Shown piece after piece: positions 5,919 to 12,562 of a stretch of DNA of 12,562 nucleotides. Position numbers and translations under genes: made by a program. The stretch covers positions 1 through 12,562 of the forward strand of contig CAYWDZ010000081.1 in assembly GCA_964456255.1 (NCBI GenBank), in the 5' to 3' direction. The first letter of the stretch is position 1, and every line of letters begins with the position of its first letter. This DNA is from ZC4RG30 sp964456255 (GTDB lineage Bacteria; Pseudomonadota; Gammaproteobacteria; Steroidobacterales; Steroidobacteraceae). Below the pieces are notes generated by a model, which saw only the letters and a list, made by a program, of their open reading frames with translations, was not told where the DNA came from and made no database searches.

Positions 5919-6766
5919 ATCTGCTCGATCAGCACCTTCATGTCCACCGCGATGCGCGTGGTGGTGAGGTCCTGCGATTTTGAGGACAGCGTGTTCGCCT
6001 CGCGATTGAACTCCTGCATCAGGAAGTCCAGGCGGCGCCCGGCGGCTTCCGGGCTGGCAACGATCTTGTGTGTCTCGGCGATGTGCCCGTCGAGCCGATC
6101 CAGTTCCTCGGCGATGTCCATGCGCTGCAGGATCAACGCAATCTCCTGTTCCAGCCGCTCCGCGTTGATGTTCGCGGCCAGTTCGGCCAGGCGTTCCGCG
6201 TAGCGGGTACGGATCGCGGCATGCACCTCGGGCAGGCGCGCGCGTACTTGCCCAACCTGGTCGGACAGCTGCTTGCAGCGCTCTTCCACCAGCGCCTTCA
6301 GCCTGGCGCCTTCACTGGCGCGCATGGACTTCAGGTCGGCAAGCGCCCGGTCGAAGAGCCTGCTGGTCGCGCCCAGCAGGACCTCCGGTTCCGCAGTGGC
6401 CTCGCGCAGCACGCCCGGAAAGCGCAACAGGTCGACGACCCCGAGCTGCAGCTGCACACCGCTCTTCGGTGCGAGGTTGGTCAGCTCCTGCAACAGGGAT
6501 GACAGGCGCTCGACGTGGGCTCCGTCCAGCTCCAGCGACCGCTCGGACTGTGTGCCAACGCGATAAGTCAAAGTGCAGTCCACCTTGCCGCGCCGCAGTT
6601 CCTTCTGCAGCCGGGCGCGAAGTTCCGGCTCGAGGGCGCGCAGCTCTTCGGGCAGTCGGAGCGCCACCTCCAGATAGCGGTGATTCACGCTGCGCAGTTC
6701 GCAGGTCAGGACACCGGTCGGAAGTTGTTCTTCCGCGCGGGCAAAGCCCGTCATGCTGACAATCAT
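5891..6766 (-). CDS. yicC: YicC family endoribonuclease
   Basis: This 291-residue protein starts MIVSMTGFARAEE and ends VLIEQMREQVQNIE, nearly the same as E. coli YicC, with RSVNHRYLE near the N-terminus and RRLDFLMQEFNREANTLSSKS near the C-terminus. Family members are oligomeric RNases implicated in stress-related and small-RNA turnover. The reading frame stays open far upstream to 7309, but that stretch is antisense to the PP2C gene. The conserved MSMTGF start and the known family length (about 290) fix the ATG at 6766. No clear Shine-Dalgarno sequence is seen. It is divergent from the PP2C gene. In Pseudomonas and E. coli yicC adjoins rph, so this is ancestral context. Its 3' end is duplicated at 3594-3626. 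Confidence 0.97.
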   Translation of the reverse strand: MIVSMTGFARAEEQLPTGVLTCELRSVNHRYLEVALRLPEELRALEPELRARLQKELRRGKVDCTLTYRVGTQSERSLELDGAHVERLSSLLQELTNLAPKSGVQLQLGVVDLLRFPGVLREATAEPEVLLGATSRLFDRALADLKSMRASEGARLKALVEERCKQLSDQVGQVRARLPEVHAAIRTRYAERLAELAANINAERLEQEIALILQRMDIAEELDRLDGHIAETHKIVASPEAAGRRLDFLMQEFNREANTLSSKSQDLTTTRIAVDMKVLIEQMREQVQNIE

Positions 6767-6841
6767 CGATGGCCGCCCCAAGTGATCCCGTGCAATGCAA
6801 TAATCTCGCAACAGTCTAGCCGAACGCCCCGGGGGCCGGTC

Positions 6842-7579
6842 TTGCAAGTCGAATTTGCCGAGCTCAGCCTCATTGGTGCGCGTGAGGAGAACCAGGATCG
6901 CATCGCCGCGGCGGTAGAGCCCAACATTGCGATGATTGCCGTCTTTGATGGCATGGGCGGCCATGCCGAAGGCGCTGCTGCCGCTGAACTGGCGCGCAAG
7001 ATCCTGCTTGAGCGCTTTGCCGCGCAGTCTCATCCCCTGATGGATCCGCTGGCTTTCCTGCACCAGGCGCTGGGCGCCGCGCATGCGGCAATGGTGGCCC
7101 TGGGGCAGCGCATGCCGCTGGAACATCGCCCGCGCGCTACCGGTGCGGTCTGTCTGGTGCAGGACGGAACGGCCTGGTGGGCCCATGTCGGCGACAGCCG
7201 CATCTACCATCTGCGCTCCGGGCATGTCATCCGCCGCACCCGTGACCACAGCCATGTGGAGCTGCTGGTGCAGGAAGGGTTGATCAGCTCGCAGCAGGCT
7301 CAGAGCCATCCCATGCGCAACTACGTCGAGACCTGTCTGGGCGGTGATCCGCTGCTGCCGGAGATGCTGATCGGTCGCAGCATCCGCCTGCAGGCGGGCG
7401 ATGCGCTGCTGGTCTGCAGCGACGGCTTCTGGGCCAATCTGCTGGACGAGGACATTGCGGCGTCGCTGTTTTCGGGTGCGCCACTGAAGACAGCGCTGAT
7501 GGCCCTGGCCGAATTCTCGGTCAAGCGCGGCGGGCCCACGGCCGACAACTCTTCCGTGGCCGCATTGAGGTTGCAGTGA
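6842..7579 (+). CDS. PP2C-type Ser/Thr protein phosphatase (Stp/PrpC-like)
   Basis: A soluble metal-dependent phosphatase of about 245 residues with the full PP2C motif set. With TTG 6842 as residue 1 it shows AREENQDR (13-20), FDGMGGHAEG (35-44, metal-binding Asp36), HVGDSRIY with Asp118, CSDGFW with Asp194, and the final metal ligand in ADNSS (Asp235). No signal peptide or membrane segment. The start is uncertain: TTG at 6842 fits the family N-terminus best, and the only other candidate is GTG at 6782; a longer frame to 6515 would run inside yicC. No partner kinase is in the window. The stop overlaps the rph start (GTGA), so the two are translationally coupled and the phosphatase probably heads the rph-rdgB-hemW operon. 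Confidence 0.9.
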   Translation: MQVEFAELSLIGAREENQDRIAAAVEPNIAMIAVFDGMGGHAEGAAAAELARKILLERFAAQSHPLMDPLAFLHQALGAAHAAMVALGQRMPLEHRPRATGAVCLVQDGTAWWAHVGDSRIYHLRSGHVIRRTRDHSHVELLVQEGLISSQQAQSHPMRNYVETCLGGDPLLPEMLIGRSIRLQAGDALLVCSDGFWANLLDEDIAASLFSGAPLKTALMALAEFSVKRGGPTADNSSVAALRLQ

Positions 7580-8301
7580 GTATGCCGCGCCACGATGGCC
7601 GGGCAGTCGATGCCATGCGTACCATTCGCTTCACCCGCTCCTTCACGCGTTATGCCGAAGGCTCGGTGCTGGTGGAATTCGGCCACACCCGCGTGCTGTG
7701 CACGGCAACGATCGAGGACGGCGTTCCCGGCTTCCTGCGCGGCACGGGGCAGGGCTGGGTCACCGCCGTGTACGGCTTGCTGCCGCGCGCGACACACACG
7801 CGTGGCGCGCGCGAGGCCGCCAAGGGCAAGCAATCCGGCCGCACCCAGGAGATCCAGCGGCTGATCGGCCGCTCGCTGCGTGCGGCGCTGAATCTCGCGG
7901 CGCTGGGCGAGCGCACGGTGACGCTGGACTGCGATGTGCTGCAGGCCGACGGCGGCACGCGCACCGCGGCGATCACCGGTGCCTGGGTGGCGCTGGCCGA
8001 TGCCTGCGCGCGGCTCACGCGCGAGAAGGGCGTCGCCGACCCCATCCACGGCCAGGTGGCCGCGGTCTCGGTGGGCATCGTGGCCGGCAGGCCGGTGCTC
8101 GACCTGGACTATGTCGAGGATTCCACCGCCGAGACCGACATGAACGTGGTGATGAACAGCGGCGGGGGCTTCATCGAAGTGCAGGGCACGGCCGAAGGCC
8201 ATGCGATGCGCCGCGACGAACTGGATGCGCTGCTGGATCTGGCGCACCAGGGCACCGCGGAGCTGTTCGCCGCACAGCGCGCGGCGCTGGCTGCAAGCTA
8301 G
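7576..8301 (+). CDS. rph: Ribonuclease PH
   Basis: This 241-residue phosphorolytic 3'-5' exoribonuclease trims tRNA and other RNA 3' ends. It matches the E. coli family member closely throughout: EGSVLVEFG, GQGWVTAVYGLLPRATHTR, AREAAKGKQSGRTQEIQRLIGR, LDCDVLQADGGTRTAAITGA and YVEDSTAETDMNVVM, ending EVQGTAEG. The phosphate-binding Arg and the DCDVLQADGGTRT core are intact. GAGG lies five bases before the GTG at 7576, which overlaps the PP2C stop; ATG 7582, two codons later, is the alternative. It sits five bases before rdgB. Confidence 0.97.
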   Translation: MSMPRHDGRAVDAMRTIRFTRSFTRYAEGSVLVEFGHTRVLCTATIEDGVPGFLRGTGQGWVTAVYGLLPRATHTRGAREAAKGKQSGRTQEIQRLIGRSLRAALNLAALGERTVTLDCDVLQADGGTRTAAITGAWVALADACARLTREKGVADPIHGQVAAVSVGIVAGRPVLDLDYVEDSTAETDMNVVMNSGGGFIEVQGTAEGHAMRRDELDALLDLAHQGTAELFAAQRAALAAS

Positions 8302-8306
8302 CCGCC

Positions 8307-8903
8307 ATGAGTGCCCCGCGCCGCGTGGTGCTGGCCACCGGCAACACCGGCAAAGTGCGCGAGATTGCTGCGTTGCTGGCGCCGCTGGCCATCGAAATCA
8401 TCCCCCAGACTGCCCTCGGCATTGCCTCGGTCGAGGAAACCGGCAGCACCTTCGAAGCCAATGCGCTGCTGAAGGCACGCTTCGCGGCAGGCGCGGCAGG
8501 TCTGCCAGCACTCGCGGATGATTCCGGCATCGAAGTCGATGCCCTGGAGGGGCGCCCCGGGGTCTGGTCGGCGCGTTATGCCGGCCCCGATGCCACCGAT
8601 GCCGACAACAACGCGTTGCTGCTCCAGGAACTCGCGGCGGTGCCGCCTGCCAGGCGCACGGCGCGCTATCGCTGCGTGATGGCCTATGTGCGACACGCGG
8701 ATGATCCGGCGCCGCTGATCGCACGTGGCAGTTGGGAGGGCACGATCGGCACCGCGCCAGTCGGCGAGGGTGGTTTCGGGTACGACCCGCTGTTCATTCC
8801 GGCAGGCCTGGACATCACCGCGGCGCAAATGACGGCGGCCGACAAGAACGCCGTGAGTCATCGCGGCGCGGCACTGGCCGAGCTGGTCCGTCTGCTGCGA
8901 TGA
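8307..8903 (+). CDS. rdgB: dITP/XTP pyrophosphatase (Ham1/RdgB family)
   Basis: A 198-residue house-cleaning enzyme that hydrolyses dITP, ITP and XTP to monophosphates and keeps deaminated purines out of DNA and RNA. Motifs are LATGNTGKVRE (9-19, nucleotide binding), ADDSGIEVDAL (catalytic Asp pair), PGVWSARYAG, GFGYDPLF and the C-terminal SHRGAAL. Length is typical (E. coli 197). The start ATG is five bases after the rph stop. The stop overlaps the hemW start as ATGA, so translation is coupled. The rdgB-hemW pair is also adjacent in E. coli. Confidence 0.97.
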   Translation: MSAPRRVVLATGNTGKVREIAALLAPLAIEIIPQTALGIASVEETGSTFEANALLKARFAAGAAGLPALADDSGIEVDALEGRPGVWSARYAGPDATDADNNALLLQELAAVPPARRTARYRCVMAYVRHADDPAPLIARGSWEGTIGTAPVGEGGFGYDPLFIPAGLDITAAQMTAADKNAVSHRGAALAELVRLLR

Positions 8904-10087
8904 AGGCGAACGACCTGCATCCGCCGCTTGGGTTGTACCTGCATTTCCCCTGGTGCGTGCGCAAATGTCCGTACTGCGATTTCAATTCGCACACGCTGCG
9001 CGAAACTTTGCCCGAGCAACGCTATGTGGAAGCACTGCTGGCCGACATCGCAGCCCAGGCCCCGCGCGCGGCCGGCCGCGCAGTGCAAAGCATCTTCCTG
9101 GGTGGTGGTACACCCAGCCTGTTTGCGCCGGAAGCGCTGGGCAGATTGTTCGCCGGCATTCGCAGCCAGCTGCTGGTGGCTGCCGATGCGGAGGTCACAT
9201 TGGAGGCGAACCCGGCCACCGTGGAGCGCGGTCGATTCGCTGAATACCGCGCCGTGGGGATCAACAGGGTCTCGTTGGGAGCCCAGAGTTTCGATAGTGA
9301 AACACTGCAGACCCTGGGCCGCATTCACCAACCCTCGGACGTCTTGCGCGCTGCCGAGGAACTGCATGGCGCGGATCTGGGCAATTTCAACCTGGATCTG
9401 ATGTACGCATTGCCCGAGCAGACCCTGGCTGGCGCACTGGCCGATGTGACCAGCGCACTGGCCCTGCAACCGGCACATGTCTCGCACTATCAGCTCACGC
9501 TGGAGCCCGGCACCTTGTTCGCCGCGCGTCCGCCGCCGTTGCCCGACGAGGACCTGGCCTGGACGATGCAGATCGAATGTCAGGCGTTGCTGGCGGCGCA
9601 TGGCTTCGAGCAGTACGAGGTATCGGCCTATGCCCGCGCGGGCCGCAGATGCCACCACAATCTGAATTACTGGCGCTTTGGCGATTACCTGGGAGCCGGT
9701 GCCGGGGCGCATGGCAAGTTGACCCAGACCGCCGGACACGACTCCGGCTTCACCATCGAGCGCAGCACCCATCTGCGCGAACCGCGCCGCTACTTCGGCG
9801 CTGCCGCGGGCGGACCAGAGCGGCGCACGGTGCCCGAAGTGGATCTGCCCTTCGAGTTCATGATGAATGCGCTGCGCTTGAAGGAGGGCTTCGCGCCCGG
9901 GCTGTTCGAGCGCCGTACCGGGATGCCCATCGAGAGGATCTCCGGGCAGCTGGAGCGGCTTGCCGCACAGGGGCTGCTGGAGCGGACCGACCACTGGCGC
10001 CCGACCCGACGCGGGTTCCAGTACCTCAACGAGCTCGTTGCCGGGTTTCTGCCGGACCGAAAATCGCAAACCGTGGCGCGCAGTTAG
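8900..10087 (+). CDS. hemW: Radical SAM heme chaperone HemW
   Basis: A 395-residue radical SAM protein related to coproporphyrinogen dehydrogenase HemN but acting as a heme chaperone. It binds one 4Fe-4S cluster through Cys19, Cys23 and Cys26 in FPWCVRKCPYCDF. The extra Cys found in HemN after this motif is replaced by Asp-Phe, as usual for HemW. Other motifs are FLGGGTPSLF, VTLEANP, RVSLGAQSFD, NLDLMYALPEQ and the C-terminal HemN-type domain ending in GFQYLNELVAGFL. The ATG overlaps the rdgB stop. It is the last gene of the PP2C-rph-rdgB-hemW run; the next 324 bases are non-coding. Confidence 0.96.
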   Translation: MKANDLHPPLGLYLHFPWCVRKCPYCDFNSHTLRETLPEQRYVEALLADIAAQAPRAAGRAVQSIFLGGGTPSLFAPEALGRLFAGIRSQLLVAADAEVTLEANPATVERGRFAEYRAVGINRVSLGAQSFDSETLQTLGRIHQPSDVLRAAEELHGADLGNFNLDLMYALPEQTLAGALADVTSALALQPAHVSHYQLTLEPGTLFAARPPPLPDEDLAWTMQIECQALLAAHGFEQYEVSAYARAGRRCHHNLNYWRFGDYLGAGAGAHGKLTQTAGHDSGFTIERSTHLREPRRYFGAAAGGPERRTVPEVDLPFEFMMNALRLKEGFAPGLFERRTGMPIERISGQLERLAAQGLLERTDHWRPTRRGFQYLNELVAGFLPDRKSQTVARS

Positions 10088-10163
10088 GCGATTTTCTGCA
10101 GGCACAGCGACCACCTATCCACAGCGGCGGATCCGGGGCCGGATTTGAAAGAATTACGGCCGA

Positions 10164-10183
10164 ATCGCGTCACTTCACGCGAT
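10164..10183. repeat. Inverted repeat downstream of hemW
   Basis: ATCGCGT and ACGCGAT are perfect 7-bp inverted arms around CACTTC. The stem could end hemW transcription, but no T-run follows (GTTGGCC), so a terminator call is weak. Confidence 0.4.
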
Positions 10184-10204
10184 GTTGGCCACGTAACCCA
10201 TTGA

Positions 10205-10234
10205 CTGACAAAGGCAAAATTTGCTGGTCATAAT
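10205..10234 (+). promoter_or_regulatory. Candidate sigma-70 promoter with an overlapping operator-like dyad
   Basis: CTGACA (10205-10210, 5 of 6 to consensus) and CATAAT (10229-10234, 5 of 6) are 18 bp apart. The -10 lies inside the perfect inverted repeat TGGTCA-TAATT-TGACCA (10225-10241), a natural place for a repressor. It would produce a leader of about 170 bases before rpmE, or an independent short RNA. Confidence 0.4.
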
Positions 10235-10302
10235 TTGACCAATGCAGCAGAAATGCAATATTTCAGCAATCCGGAGCCCGTGCCCTGGTCTTCGTACACA
10301 GA

Positions 10303-10327
10303 GTTATCCCCAAAAATTGGGGATAAC
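10303..10327. repeat. Perfect 11-bp inverted repeat upstream of rpmE
   Basis: GTTATCCCCAA (10303-10313) and TTGGGGATAAC (10317-10327) are exact inverted copies around AAA. As RNA it would be a very stable hairpin; as DNA it is a long symmetric binding site. No T-run follows on either side. It lies about 30 bp upstream of the proximal rpmE -35 element. Confidence 0.65.
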
Positions 10328-10359
10328 TGGCGCAGGCCCCGGGGGCTCTGCCGGGCCGG

Positions 10360-10388
10360 TTGCCGGGCGGCCCCACGCCCGCTAGACT
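10360..10388 (+). promoter_or_regulatory. Proximal promoter of rpmE
   Basis: TTGCCG (10360-10365) and TAGACT (10383-10388) are exactly 17 bp apart, followed by GCGCGCCCC, a GC-rich discriminator as expected for a growth-controlled ribosomal protein promoter. The start point would fall near 10395, and GGAG (10402-10405) lies six bases before the rpmE ATG. Confidence 0.6.
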
Positions 10389-10411
10389 GCGCGCCCCCTT
10401 TGGAGCCCGCC

Positions 10412-10633
10412 ATGAAAGCCGATACCCATCCCCAGTACACCGAGATCAACGTGGTCTGCAGCTGCGGCAACACGTTCAAGACCGGTTCGACCCTGGGTCA
10501 GGATCTGCAAGTCGAAGTCTGCTCCTCCTGCCATCCGTTCTACACGGGCAAGCAGAAGATGCTCGATACGGCGGGTCGCGTCGACAAATTTCGCAAGAAG
10601 TACGCTTCCAAGAGCGCTGCCGCCGCGCGCTGA
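10412..10633 (+). CDS. rpmE: 50S ribosomal protein L31 (zinc-binding type)
   Basis: This 73-residue protein forms bridges between the large and small ribosomal subunits. It starts MKADTHPQYTEINVVCSCG and keeps all four zinc cysteines (Cys16, Cys18, Cys37, Cys40; CSC and CSSC), so it is the C+ form, not the zinc-independent paralogue. HPFYTGKQKMLDTAGRVDKFRKKY is the conserved second half, written here as two parts: HPFYTGKQKM and LDTAGRVDKFRKKY. GGAG six bases upstream fixes the start. It has its own promoter and is separated from hemW by 324 non-coding bases. Confidence 0.96.
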   Translation: MKADTHPQYTEINVVCSCGNTFKTGSTLGQDLQVEVCSSCHPFYTGKQKMLDTAGRVDKFRKKYASKSAAAAR

Positions 10634-10654
10634 TCTGCCTCCGCCCGGGCGGCG

Positions 10655-10660
10655 TAGAAT
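10655..10660 (+). promoter_or_regulatory. Candidate -10 box of the M48 peptidase gene
   Basis: TAGAAT followed by GCCGCCT ends seven bases before a GTG start codon (10668), so the transcript would be leaderless. The box overlaps an upstream ATG (10659). The -35 region near 10632 is poor. It is preceded by the palindrome CCGCCCGGGCGG (10641-10652). Confidence 0.4.
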
Positions 10661-10667
10661 GCCGCCT

Positions 10668-12146
10668 GTGGAAGCACGCTCCCTCCTGATTCGCCTGAGC
10701 GCTGCCGCAGCTGCGGTCTGCCTGCTCGTGTCCTGCGCCCACAATCCGGCCACGGGCGGCAATGACGTGGTGTTGTCCACGAGCAAGGGCGAGATCGAGG
10801 AGTCGCGCCGCTACTACGACGAAATCACCCGGTACTACGGCATCTACGAGGACCAGTCGGTCCAGGACTATGTGAATGCGGTCGGGCAGCGGGTGGCGCG
10901 CGCCAGCGACCTGCCGGACATGCAATGGCACTTCACCGTCCTGGATGAAGGCTCGATCAATGCCTTCACCACCGGCGGCGGCTATGTCTATATCTACCGC
11001 GGCTTGCTGCCCTACCTGAATTCCGAGGCCGAGCTGGCGGCGGTGCTGGGCCATGAGATGGGACACGTGATCGCACGCCATCCGGCGCGCGGACAGACCA
11101 AGGCGGCGGCAGCTGACCTCTTGACCATGGCCGCAATCATTCTCACCGGTTCGCCCGTGCTGGCCGATATCGCGAGCATCGGCTCGGCAGCGTGGATCCA
11201 GGGCTATGGCCGCGAGGCGGAGTCCGAGGCTGACGCGCTGGGCATGCGGTACATGGTGCGTGCCGGCTACGACCCGCATGCCATGCGCGAGGTTTTCGAG
11301 GCCTTCCAGGCGCAGGAGCGTTTCGAGATCGACGTGGCCCGCGCCGAGGGGCGCGAACCGAACATCTACCACGGCGTGTTTTCGGATCACCCCGCGCCCG
11401 ATGACCGCGCAGCGGCTGCGACGCGCGCCACGGCAGGGCTGGCGACGCCCGACAAACCCTGGGTCACCAATCGCGACGTGTACATGCACGCCCTGGAGGG
11501 GCTGGCCTACGGGGACAGCCGCGCCCAGGGCATCGTGCGCGACAACCGCTTCTATCACGCGGACATGGGCGTCACGCTGGCCTTCCCGCGCGGCTGGAAT
11601 ATCCAGAACGCGAAGGACCACATCCTGGCGTACACGCGCAATTTCGAAAGCATCATGCAGATCACGTCTGAGCAGCGCCCGGCCGACAAGTCGCCGCGTG
11701 ATTTCATGCTGGAACGGCTGAAAGGTGTGACGCTGGCCGGCGGCGAGTCGGTGACCATCAACGGCATGGAGGGCTACACCCTGCTGACCCGCAGCGGCTC
11801 ACCGCTCGATCAGGGTTCCGGACCGATTCGCTACACCGTGCTGTACCGCGGCGGCAGTGCCTTCATCTTCGCCGGGGCCAGCCGCTCGGCGCGCAATGGG
11901 CGGCCCGAAGCCGACGGGCTGTTCCGCTCGGTGGCCGAAACCATGCGCGACCTGCGGCCGTCCGAATACGCGCTGGCAGAGCCCTATCGCCTCGCCATCA
12001 TCCGGGCCACGGACAAGACCCGTCTCGGTGACTATGCGCAGAACATCCCGGCCCAGAGGTACCACAAGGAAGAGCTGGAGCTGATCAACGGGGTCTATCC
12101 GGACAAGCCGCTTCCGGTGGGCGAATACATCAAGGTTGTGCAATAA
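10668..12146 (+). CDS. M48 family zinc metallopeptidase, lipoprotein (BepA/LoiP-like catalytic domain)
   Basis: About 492 residues. The signal peptide ends in LVSC, giving a lipidated Cys23, so the protein is probably anchored in the outer membrane facing the periplasm, where relatives degrade misfolded outer-membrane proteins. The catalytic core shows NAFTTGGGYVYIYRGLL, HEMGH (129-133, zinc ligands and catalytic Glu130) and the third ligand region EAESEADALG with Glu187. After about residue 290 the BepA-type TPR repeats are not apparent. Instead there is a beta-rich segment (VTLAFPRGWNIQN onward), then a final section reading YAQNIPAQRYHKEELELING and ending GEYIKVV, which resembles a LysM-like unit. 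The start is ambiguous: ATG 10659 lies within a -10-like TAGAAT, so GTG 10668 is preferred. It follows rpmE by 34 bp. Confidence 0.92.
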   Translation: MEARSLLIRLSAAAAAVCLLVSCAHNPATGGNDVVLSTSKGEIEESRRYYDEITRYYGIYEDQSVQDYVNAVGQRVARASDLPDMQWHFTVLDEGSINAFTTGGGYVYIYRGLLPYLNSEAELAAVLGHEMGHVIARHPARGQTKAAAADLLTMAAIILTGSPVLADIASIGSAAWIQGYGREAESEADALGMRYMVRAGYDPHAMREVFEAFQAQERFEIDVARAEGREPNIYHGVFSDHPAPDDRAAAATRATAGLATPDKPWVTNRDVYMHALEGLAYGDSRAQGIVRDNRFYHADMGVTLAFPRGWNIQNAKDHILAYTRNFESIMQITSEQRPADKSPRDFMLERLKGVTLAGGESVTINGMEGYTLLTRSGSPLDQGSGPIRYTVLYRGGSAFIFAGASRSARNGRPEADGLFRSVAETMRDLRPSEYALAEPYRLAIIRATDKTRLGDYAQNIPAQRYHKEELELINGVYPDKPLPVGEYIKVVQ

Positions 12147-12211
12147 GCTGCCGATGCATTGACTGCTTGGAGCGTGTAGGCTTGGGTTAAACACCCCGGA
12201 ACCTTCACGCC

Positions 12212-12562
12212 ATGGCTGACAAGAACTTCGAACTCACAGATCTTGCCTCGGGCAAGAAGAGCCTCCTTCCCATCAAGACCGGCACCATCGGGCCGGCCGT
12301 ACTCGACATCGCCAACATCGCCAAAGACCACGGGGTGTTCACGCACGACCCCGGCTTCGGCGTGACCTCGGCCTGCGAAAGCAAGATCACCTACATCGAT
12401 GGCGACGCCGGCGTGCTGCTGCACCGGGGCTATCCGATCCAACAGCTGGCGGAAAAGAGCACCTTCATGGAAGTGTGCTACCTGCTGCTTTCCGGCGAGT
12501 TGCCCAACAAGGCGCAGCTGGAGCGCTTCAACGCCGACATCCGTCATCACACGATGATCAAC
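12212..12562 (+). CDS. gltA: Citrate synthase, N-terminal part (cut by window edge)
   Basis: The first 117 residues of citrate synthase, which joins oxaloacetate and acetyl-CoA in the TCA cycle. They start MADKNFELTD and contain GVFTHDPGFGVTSACESKIT, YIDGDAGVLLHRGYPIQQLA, EVCYLLLSGELP and the HHTMIN stretch at the edge. These closely follow E. coli GltA, so it is the hexameric type II enzyme with the N-terminal beta domain. The 65-base gap after the M48 gene contains TTGACT (12159-12164), but TAGGCT (12177) is too close and GTTAAA (12186) too far for a confident promoter. The Shine-Dalgarno sequence is weak. Confidence 0.96.
   Translation, partial: MADKNFELTDLASGKKSLLPIKTGTIGPAVLDIANIAKDHGVFTHDPGFGVTSACESKITYIDGDAGVLLHRGYPIQQLAEKSTFMEVCYLLLSGELPNKAQLERFNADIRHHTMIN

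Larger units (their letters stand above)
10088..10411. other. Non-coding interval between hemW and rpmE, rich in palindromes
   Basis: No gene was found in these 324 bases. They hold three clear inverted repeats (10164-10183, 10225-10241, 10303-10327), a smaller one (GAAAT-GCAAT-ATTTC, 10250-10264), an AT-rich section around 10200-10270, and two promoter-like arrangements. An open frame entering rpmE from 10235 is unlikely to be translated, because L31 has a fixed N-terminus. Confidence 0.6.

Noticed and set aside
6767..7309. Long minus-strand open frame continuing yicC upstream
   Set aside because: It is antisense to a PP2C gene with all catalytic motifs, and YicC proteins begin at MSMTGF; this is a high-GC shadow.
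7698..8306. Plus-strand open frame running through rph and joining rdgB
   Set aside because: The upstream part is an out-of-frame reading of rph with no sensible composition; rdgB begins at the conserved ATG 8307.
10235..10411. In-frame upstream extension of rpmE
   Set aside because: L31 starts at MKxD/H in all relatives known to me, there is a promoter and GGAG between, and the extension spans a perfect inverted repeat.
12147..12211. gltA promoter from TTGACT at 12159
   Set aside because: No -10 lies at acceptable spacing; TAGGCT is 12 bp and GTTAAA 21 bp away, so no promoter feature is reported.

Overview
The window looks like chromosomal DNA of a GC-rich gammaproteobacterium. The proteins resemble those of Xanthomonadales, Nevskiales or Steroidobacter-type organisms, but this is a judgement from memory of the families, not a search. 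The backbone is housekeeping: spoT, rpoZ and gmk on the minus strand; yicC on the minus strand; a PP2C phosphatase, rph, rdgB and hemW in a tight plus-strand run; then rpmE, an M48 metallopeptidase lipoprotein, and the start of gltA. No tRNA, rRNA or CRISPR array was seen.

Layout. 1-1307: gmk, rpoZ and spoT, read leftward as the classical nucleotide/stringent-response operon; spoT runs off the left edge. 1308-1492: divergent regulatory region with a perfect 8-bp inverted repeat. 1493-3574: M13 zinc metallopeptidase lipoprotein. 3594-5918: a foreign-looking segment bounded by two identical 33-bp copies of the yicC 3' end. It holds a cut-off Tat signal-peptide start and one large secreted protein (beta-helix, two Ig-like domains, GlyGly-CTERM-like sorting tail). 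5891-6766: yicC. 6842-10087: PP2C, rph, rdgB, hemW, with overlapping or nearly touching genes. 10088-10411: intergenic DNA rich in palindromes and promoter-like boxes. 10412-12146: rpmE and the M48 lipoprotein. 12212-12562: gltA, cut by the right edge.

The main discovery is the segment between M13 and yicC. The last codons of yicC, its stop codon and a dyad are duplicated exactly on the far side of the secreted-protein gene. That is the footprint left by site-specific integration into the 3' end of yicC, a position used by known mobilizable genomic islands of Vibrio. No integrase lies between the repeats and one gene inside is broken, so the segment is best read as a decayed or minimal island that still carries its cargo. 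Without it, M13 and yicC would be convergent genes only 24 bp apart.

The housekeeping genes fit together as RNA and nucleotide maintenance: YicC (RNA turnover), RNase PH (RNA 3' trimming), RdgB (dITP/XTP removal) and Gmk (GMP to GDP). SpoT and omega link to ppGpp signalling. A second theme is TAnnnT boxes followed by GC-rich sequence very close to start codons (gmk, the Tat fragment, the M48 gene). This suggests short-leader or leaderless transcripts with discriminators of the type that respond to ppGpp.
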